Below are positions 49,701-53,608 of a stretch of DNA of 53,608 nucleotides, piece after piece; positions within the stretch are counted from its first letter, which is position 1, and every line of letters begins with the position of its first letter. This stretch comes from Bacteroidota bacterium (GTDB taxonomy: Bacteria; Bacteroidota; Bacteroidia; Bacteroidales; UBA1715). Both the position numbers and the translations under genes were made by a program. Where the stretch lies: positions 1 to 53,608 of the forward strand of contig JAJUFK010000001.1 in assembly GCA_029266015.1 (NCBI GenBank), in the 5' to 3' direction. The notes beneath the pieces are model-generated. The model was not told the DNA's origin. It worked only from the letters and a program-made list of their open reading frames with translations, and made no database searches.

Positions 49701-51231
49701 ATATACAGTTCGAGTTAGAGCAAAAGATGCTGCAGGTAATGTATCGGCATACAATACAGCAGCTTCTACAACTACAACCGGGGTTGCTGCACCAACTATT
49801 ACCAATACAACTCCTACCCTTTGCGCAGGTGGCACTATTTCTCTCAGCATTCCTACTACAACCGGAGCTACCTATGCGTGGACAGGACCAAGTAGTTATT
49901 CAGCTACTACCGCAGCCATAAGTAGAACAAATGCATCTACTGCTATGGGCGGAACATATTCAGTTACTGTTACAGTGAGTGGCTGTACAAGTACTGCTAG
50001 TACTACTACCGTTACAGTAAATGATATACCTGCTGCCCCTACTATTACTAATACTACCCCAACCCTCTGTGCTGGTGGAACTATATCGCTCAGCATTCCT
50101 ACTACTACCGGCGCTACCTATGCATGGACAGGACCAAGCAGCTATACTGCTACTACGGCTGCTATTAATAGAACAAATGCTACAACTGCTATGGGAGGAA
50201 CATATTCGGCTACCGTTACCGTTAACGGATGTACTAGTACTGCCAGTACTACTACTGTTACCGTAAATGCAATTCCGGCTACACCCACTATTACTAATAC
50301 TACCCCAACACTTTGTGAAGGTGGTACTATTTCTCTCAGCATTCCTACTACTACCGGCGCTACCTATGCATGGACAGGACCAAGCAGCTATACTGCTTCT
50401 ACCTCAGCTATTAGCAGAACAAATGCAACTACGGCTATGAGCGGAACATATTCGGCTACTGTTACCGTTAACGGATGTACAAGTTCTGCAAGTACTACTA
50501 CTGTTACTGTAAATGCTATTCCAACTGCACCTACCGTTACAAGTCCGGTAACATATCAACAAAATGCTACTGCTACTGCTCTTACAGCTACCGGCACCGG
50601 ACTGAAATGGTATACCGTTGCAACAGGTGGTACAGGAAATACAACAGCACCTATTCCAAGTACAACTACTATAGGTACAACAACTTATTATGTATCGCAA
50701 ACAGTAAATGGTTGCGAAAGTCCACGTGCTTCCATAGATGTGGTGATTGTAACTGCTACTATTTCACAAACAATCGCATTAGCACAAGGATGGAATTTAA
50801 TATCATTTAATGTAGTACCTTCAAATACTACAATAGCTTCGGTATTTGCAGGGGTAATGACACAAGTAAATACTATAAAAAATAGTGACGGTTTCTACAA
50901 ACCGGGACAAGATGCAGAATTGCAAAGTCTTACAAATATTTCGGTAGGCGCAGCTTACTTGGTACATATGAAAACAGCACAAACACTTAGCGTATCAGGA
51001 ACAGCTCCGGGTATCGTTACCATGCCTCTCAAAGCAGGTTGGAATATGCTTGGCTATCCAAAATCTACCAATGGTACGACTACAACAGTATTAGGAACTA
51101 CATGGACAAGTGCTCAAATAATTAAAAACTTTGAAGCATTTTTAGATAAAACGTCGGGAACACTTACCTCAATGAAACCGGGCGAAGGATATTACATTTA
51201 TATGAATACCGCTTCAAATGTAACTTTCTAA
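46768..51231 (+). CDS. Large modular GH9 cellulase with Ig-like, Fn3 and repeat domains
   Basis: 1487 residues, secreted (signal peptide 1-23, TYA-Q). The GH9 catalytic domain is at about 27-503: GGWVDCGDHVKFG with Asp101/Asp104, VHPHHR (431-436), and TSEGGIDYNAG with the acid Glu483. It lacks an N-terminal Ig domain, unlike the GH9 at 2928, so it belongs to the other GH9 type. Then come two Ig-like domains (about 513-592, 593-668), another Ig-like segment (669-732), a beta-sandwich of possible binding function (about 733-891), an Fn3 domain (917-1004), three near-identical 82-residue repeats (1009-1254), a further Ig-like unit (1255-1335) and a C-terminal domain with two GWN units (about 1336-1487). 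The long linker region suggests a cell-surface or extracellular enzyme. No recognised type IX C-terminal sorting domain. Followed by a terminator; monocistronic. Confidence 0.93.
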   Translation: MKRFKTIFVIIFLCTFFLQNTYAQSLTATEYKKACWMTTRMYGGQRSGNGPNWLIMTHTPTSANMTTLQSAKGADPSQLQPGKCFTKDADNTNSLSGGWVDCGDHVKFGQTMFYSAYTLLKGYDAFPHGYDDYYSYDYAGYLNSGDWTFEGNKGGPNGIPDILDELKYECEFFIKCAPNATTFYSQVGDGDADHKNWVTSVAMATLPKTEGGQKEGPRTFVKNPNDASMPSFCAATLALMSRVYKKFDPAFAATCLTHAQYAYTYAKAHPGTVAAGSFYPANAKWQDDFACACAELYWATGIESYKTEALSYAGNLGNHNWCYNYNNNDDIAAYNLAKLGSASALTLFNTFVSTYKSAVNASGLYTGGDATWGPLRYNANAAFIVALHGAYNNETTVNTFIYKNIDYILGGNSSKFSFVVGFAPTGGTSAVHPHHRNVYLIDDIMANQNTMTIPTKNRQHGYMIGGSRTVPFTESATNYQTSEGGIDYNAGLVGAIAYIVSRVAPVDTNKFGHPTPDLGPDQSICGLSSIVLDSKITPDTKKTFTWKKDGTTVVNASTNARTYTATSAGTYQCVVDSAGKWSTSDEIIITSVLPNVALGADKNLCNPSWDTLKTAASGAGITYSWKKDNVTIPGATASSYIVYNPGTYICTISATGCTSKSDTIIVTSNLPVVQHDTICAAGTANLQVITTGTYAWYDVLTGGTSLASGSSYSPNITATKTYYVQDASSVNGIVGPTALTSTTTSNWGVSNTLQMAFTVGSSFTVNSIKMAVNSIYSAGSGTVTIEILDGSGNAFSPAKKFTSNSVSMTTAMAGTLVEFPFTGFNIDKAWGTNLRIRVSAVTFNGALGFNESGAAYPYNSTPSGVMTITGAYNGTESKPTWYLYFYNWKISAGSTCARTPVRAVIDATNPKCTADTQAPTTPGAITFSAITQNSFTATWTASTDNIGVTGYEVLLNGTLYSTVTTNSISITSLTCNTTYTVRVRAKDAAGNVSAYNTAASTTTTGVAAPTITNTTPTLCAGGTISLSIPTTTGATYAWTGPSSYSATTAAISRTNASTAMGGTYSVTVTVSGCTSTASTTTVTVNDIPAAPTITNTTPTLCAGGTISLSIPTTTGATYAWTGPSSYTATTAAINRTNATTAMGGTYSATVTVNGCTSTASTTTVTVNAIPATPTITNTTPTLCEGGTISLSIPTTTGATYAWTGPSSYTASTSAISRTNATTAMSGTYSATVTVNGCTSSASTTTVTVNAIPTAPTVTSPVTYQQNATATALTATGTGLKWYTVATGGTGNTTAPIPSTTTIGTTTYYVSQTVNGCESPRASIDVVIVTATISQTIALAQGWNLISFNVVPSNTTIASVFAGVMTQVNTIKNSDGFYKPGQDAELQSLTNISVGAAYLVHMKTAQTLSVSGTAPGIVTMPLKAGWNMLGYPKSTNGTTTTVLGTTWTSAQIIKNFEAFLDKTSGTLTSMKPGEGYYIYMNTASNVTF
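49792..50529 (+). repeat. Three tandem 246-bp repeats inside the large GH9 gene
   Basis: Units start at 49792, 50038 and 50284, exactly 246 bp (82 codons) apart, each beginning with the codons for PTITNTTPTLC. Each encodes one Ig/PKD-like domain with the core TTGATYAWTGPSSY. Units two and three are nearly identical over long DNA stretches, while unit one differs more at synonymous sites. This points to recent unit duplication or gene conversion. Confidence 0.95.
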
Positions 51232-51258
51232 TAAAAACTACTTTTTTTTAATAGTATT

Positions 51259-51298
51259 CGGCGGAAGATTTTCGTAATTTTCCGCCGATTTATTTTTA
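51259..51298 (+). terminator. Terminator of the large cellulase gene
   Basis: CGGCGGAAGATT, loop TTCGT, AATTTTCCGCCG: a 12-bp stem with one G-T pair, followed by ATTTATTTTTA. It ends only 6 bases before the bioG ATG, so no separate bio promoter is visible in between. Confidence 0.85.
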
Positions 51299-51304
51299 TC
51301 CAAT

Positions 51305-51973
51305 ATGAATATTGAGCAAATACATACTATACAAGGAGCCACTGAATGTTTACTATTCTTTAATGGATGGGGCATGGATACAAATGCAATTCAACATATT
51401 ACTAATCGCAATTACGATATATTTGCATGTAATAATTATACCGATTTAACAGTTGATTTTTCAATAATTGAAAATTACTCAAAAGTTCATATAGTAGCAT
51501 GGTCTATGGGTGTATGGGCTTGTATGAATGTACAATCAAAACTACCTAAAACTATTGCATCGAGTATTGCAATTAATGGTACAGAATTACCAATGCACGA
51601 TACTATGGGAATTCCTTCAACTATATTTAAAGGTACAATTGAGGCATGGAATGATAATACACGCACTAAATTTAATATACGAATGTGTGGTTCAAGAGAA
51701 GAATGGATTCAATATAAGCCTTATATGTCTAAACGAATAAGCACTGAACAAAAGAAAGAATTAGAAGAAATTCATTCACGTATATTATTAAACAAAAATA
51801 GCACACCCTTTAATTGGACATCAGTCGTAATTGGTGAAAGAGATTTAATTTTTACAGCCGAAAATCAAAAAAACTATTGGCAATCACATATAAAAAGATT
51901 TATTTTGCCAATCCCTCATTATCCCTTTGGGAATATTACAACATGGGACGAAATTTTAAATTGGGCAAAATGA
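51305..51973 (+). CDS. bioG: Pimeloyl-ACP methyl ester esterase, BioG type
   Basis: Removes the methyl ester from pimeloyl-ACP, ending the BioC-initiated chain-building phase of biotin synthesis. 222 residues, alpha/beta hydrolase of the DUF452/BioG family. FFNGWGMD (18-25) forms the oxyanion region, the nucleophile elbow is WSMGVW with Ser67, and a late His (in PHYPF) can complete the triad. BioG replaces E. coli BioH and is usually encoded next to bioC, as here: its TGA overlaps the bioC ATG (ATGA at 51970-51973). bioF, bioA and bioB are not in the window. Confidence 0.92.
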   Translation: MNIEQIHTIQGATECLLFFNGWGMDTNAIQHITNRNYDIFACNNYTDLTVDFSIIENYSKVHIVAWSMGVWACMNVQSKLPKTIASSIAINGTELPMHDTMGIPSTIFKGTIEAWNDNTRTKFNIRMCGSREEWIQYKPYMSKRISTEQKKELEEIHSRILLNKNSTPFNWTSVVIGERDLIFTAENQKNYWQSHIKRFILPIPHYPFGNITTWDEILNWAK

Positions 51974-52734
51974 CCTTACCTGACAAACACATAATTGGTG
52001 AGCGTTTTTGGAAAAATAAAGAAACGTATAAACAAGAAGCAACTGTACAAAAAGTCTTATGTGAATGCTTTGCCGGCACTTTACAATCATATTCATTTCC
52101 CCTATGTAATGTTTTTGAAATAGGTTGTGGCACAGGATTTTTAACACAAGAATTATGCTCTATACCCTCTATTCAAAAACTATATGTGAATGATGTTTCA
52201 CCAAAAATGCAACAAGACATTGATGCTATAATAGCTCAATCAAAAATATCAGACTATGTTTTCATTGCAGGTGATGCAGAAACAATTGATTTTCCTTCTT
52301 CAATAGATGCTATTGTTTCTACATCTACACTACAGTGGTTTCATTCAATCTCCTCATTTTTTGATAAAGCTGCTCTATCACTTCCTTCACAAGGTATTTT
52401 AGCATTCAGTACATTTGGGCCCAATAATTTTATTGAGATAAAACAAACATTAGGAAAAGGATTAGATTATCTGTCGCTCAATAAATTATTAGAATATGTA
52501 CAAAAACAATTCATCATTATAGATTTTCATGAATGGGAAGAACAATTATGGTTTAATTCACCCATAGAAATATTACAACATATAAAACATACCGGAGTAA
52601 GTGGATTTGGTTCATCATATTTTGGTAGACAAAAATTACAAGAATTTAATGCTGTATATTCATCATTATATTCAAACAATAATAAAGTTCGTCTAACTTA
52701 TCATCCTATTATGGTTTTTGCACAAAAGAAATAA
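51970..52734 (+). CDS. bioC: Malonyl-ACP O-methyltransferase BioC
   Basis: Methylates malonyl-ACP with SAM, so that fatty-acid synthesis can build the pimeloyl chain. The reading frame is open upstream inside bioG, but ATG 51970 overlaps the bioG stop by four bases and gives the usual BioC start (I-x-x-RF); 254 residues. The class I methyltransferase fold shows the SAM motif FEIGCGTGFLTQEL (about 49-62), acidic residue VNDVSPKM (about 73-80), GDAETIDFP, and STSTLQWFHS, a stretch typical of BioC. Middle gene of bioG-bioC-bioD. Confidence 0.93.
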   Translation: MTLPDKHIIGERFWKNKETYKQEATVQKVLCECFAGTLQSYSFPLCNVFEIGCGTGFLTQELCSIPSIQKLYVNDVSPKMQQDIDAIIAQSKISDYVFIAGDAETIDFPSSIDAIVSTSTLQWFHSISSFFDKAALSLPSQGILAFSTFGPNNFIEIKQTLGKGLDYLSLNKLLEYVQKQFIIIDFHEWEEQLWFNSPIEILQHIKHTGVSGFGSSYFGRQKLQEFNAVYSSLYSNNNKVRLTYHPIMVFAQKK

Positions 52735-52735
52735 T

Positions 52736-53386
52736 ATGTCACAGATATATATAATATGCGGAATAGATACTGATTGCGGAAAAACATTTATTACCGGTTT
52801 ACTTGCTAAACAATGTATTAATAAAGGTAAACAATGTATAACACAAAAATTGGTACAAACAGGATGTTCAGGTACTATAGCGGATGACATACTTGAGCAT
52901 CGCAGAATTATGCAAATACCTTTATTATCAGAAGACTATAATCATAACACTAATCCCTACATTTTTAAATTTCCTGCATCACCCCATCTTGCAGCAGAAT
53001 TAGAATCTACAACAATTGATATTACCAAATTGCATGAGTCTATTCAAAACCTTTCTAACAAATACGAAATAGTTTTGTGTGAAGCTGCAGGTGGTATTTG
53101 TGTGCCACTAACACCAACATATTTATTTTCAGATTTTATACAAGAATGCGGATATCCTATTATTTTAGTAAGTTCATCAAAGTTAGGCAGTATAAATCAC
53201 ACATTATTAAGCATAGAATTTTGCAAAAGACATAATATTACTATTCATGCAATAATATATAATATATTTCCTGATACCGATCCAAAAATTTCAGAAAGTA
53301 GTTTTTCATTTTTAAAAATATATTGCAAAACATATCTTCCTACTACTTTGTGTGTTAAACATTGCAATATTGATAGAGTTTTATAA
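52736..53386 (+). CDS. bioD: Dethiobiotin synthetase
   Basis: Closes the ureido ring of dethiobiotin from diaminopelargonate, CO2 and ATP. I start at ATG 52736, one base after the bioC stop; an upstream TTG inside bioC is unlikely. 216 residues. P-loop GIDTDCGKTF (9-18), KLVQTG (substrate-binding Lys), and CEAAGGICVPLT (the E-x-AGG motif) are present. The C-terminal third is somewhat divergent and lysine-rich but of normal length. Last visible gene of the biotin cluster; the operon end is not clearly marked on the plus strand. Confidence 0.93.
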   Translation: MSQIYIICGIDTDCGKTFITGLLAKQCINKGKQCITQKLVQTGCSGTIADDILEHRRIMQIPLLSEDYNHNTNPYIFKFPASPHLAAELESTTIDITKLHESIQNLSNKYEIVLCEAAGGICVPLTPTYLFSDFIQECGYPIILVSSSKLGSINHTLLSIEFCKRHNITIHAIIYNIFPDTDPKISESSFSFLKIYCKTYLPTTLCVKHCNIDRVL

Positions 53387-53444
53387 CCTTATATATAAAA
53401 CAGTACCATCAGCACAAGCAGTCTTAACTTCTCTGGTTGAAATG

Positions 53445-53507
53445 AAAAAAGGTAGAACCATTACTCCATAATAACCATTAACAAAGATTTAAGGCTATTA
53501 TTCTACC
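53445..53507 (-). terminator. Hairpin with U-run reading on the minus strand, downstream of bioD
   Basis: Outer stem GGTAGAA/TTCTACC (53451-53457 with 53501-53507) and inner stem TAATAACC/GGCTATTA (53469-53476 with 53493-53500, one G-T pair on the minus strand). The side bulge is 11 bases and the loop 16. On the minus strand it is followed by six T (53445-53450). It may be a terminator or the 3' part of a small minus-strand RNA. Confidence 0.45.
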
Positions 53508-53561
53508 TAAAAAAAGAGATTACAATATAGGCGTATACAATACTCCTCAATGGAATAAAAA

Positions 53562-53592
53562 AAATCCTTACCAGTAAAACTGATAAGGATTT
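53562..53592 (-). terminator. Terminator for a minus-strand gene beyond the right edge
   Basis: AAATCCTTA/TAAGGATTT outer stem and CAGT/ACTG inner stem with a single C-A mismatch and loop AAA. The T run follows on the minus strand (complement of the A run at 53557-53563), so it ends a transcript entering from the right. The remaining 16 bases of the window carry nothing I can assign. Confidence 0.65.
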
Positions 53593-53608
53593 AAAAAATC
53601 GGCGGCGA

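Noticed and set aside
49792..50529. CRISPR array or non-coding satellite
   Set aside because: The unit is 246 bp, in frame, without spacers, and encodes a plausible Ig-like domain each time.
49617..50700. Repeated antisense ORFs of 66-77 residues opposite the repeats
   Set aside because: They recur only because the sense strand is repeated; they have low-complexity composition and no independent signals.
46768..51231. Type IX secretion C-terminal domain on the large cellulase
   Set aside because: The characteristic N-P-x-x...G-x-Y...K-(L/V) pattern of TIGR04183 is not seen; the end is the double-GWN module instead.
51231..51305. Biotin riboswitch or BirA operator in front of bioG
   Set aside because: The gap is filled by the cellulase terminator; no palindromic BirA-type operator is visible and no biotin riboswitch class is established.

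Overview
The window looks like a chromosomal piece of a plant-polysaccharide-degrading member of the Bacteroidota. It is strongly AT-rich by eye. Start codons lack purine-rich Shine-Dalgarno boxes. Several genes and all three tRNAs follow the Bacteroidota -7 promoter element TAnnTTTG, often with TTG or TTTG about 20 bases upstream. Exported proteins carry signal peptides or lipoboxes typical of the phylum, and the topoisomerase IV, DNA polymerase I and HtrA proteins look Bacteroidota-like. I see no phage, transposase, CRISPR array or plasmid functions, and no type IX secretion C-terminal domain that I could recognise.

Layout. 1-2904: 5' part of a CheR-type methyltransferase gene, a UPF0104 flippase-like membrane protein, tRNA-Cys, and mnmA converging on a shared terminator. 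2928-6643: a GH9 endoglucanase, tRNA-Arg and an HtrA/Deg protease, all on the minus strand. 7017-9740: topoisomerase IV subunit A, interrupted by one in-frame TAA so that it reads as two abutting ORFs. 9746-17543 (minus): a compact block reading, in transcription order, two outer-membrane beta-barrels, a lipoprotein, a lipoprotein with a duplicated carbohydrate-binding-like module, a GH5 endoglucanase and a small predicted beta-helix protein. 17743-32196 (plus): GH2, then GH31, xylB, xylA, a xylose-type MFS symporter, GH43 and a second GH31. 32281-34357: a CAU-anticodon tRNA and a two-component pair on the opposite strand. 34536-43672: folA, four glycosyltransferases (probably LPS/LOS core), uvrC and polA. 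43814-46314: a GPH-family symporter and a cytoplasmic GH43. 46447-46582: a probable small structured RNA. 46768-51231: a 1487-residue multidomain GH9 cellulase. 51305-53386: bioG, bioC, bioD.

How the genes work together. GH5 plus GH9 (backbone), GH31 (alpha-xylosyl), GH2 (beta-galactosyl) and GH43 (arabinosyl or xylosyl) is the enzyme set expected for xyloglucan or mixed hemicellulose on cellulose. The adjacent xylose symporter, isomerase and kinase would carry released xylose into the pentose phosphate pathway. The Bacteroidota hallmark pair SusC/SusD and an HTCS or ECF regulator are not present anywhere in the window. Two unrelated-looking outer-membrane barrels and two lipoproteins occupy the place they would hold. 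A SusCD-independent glycan-utilisation locus is the most interesting interpretation here; it is an inference. The apparently split parC and the small RNA in front of the large cellulase are the other main leads.
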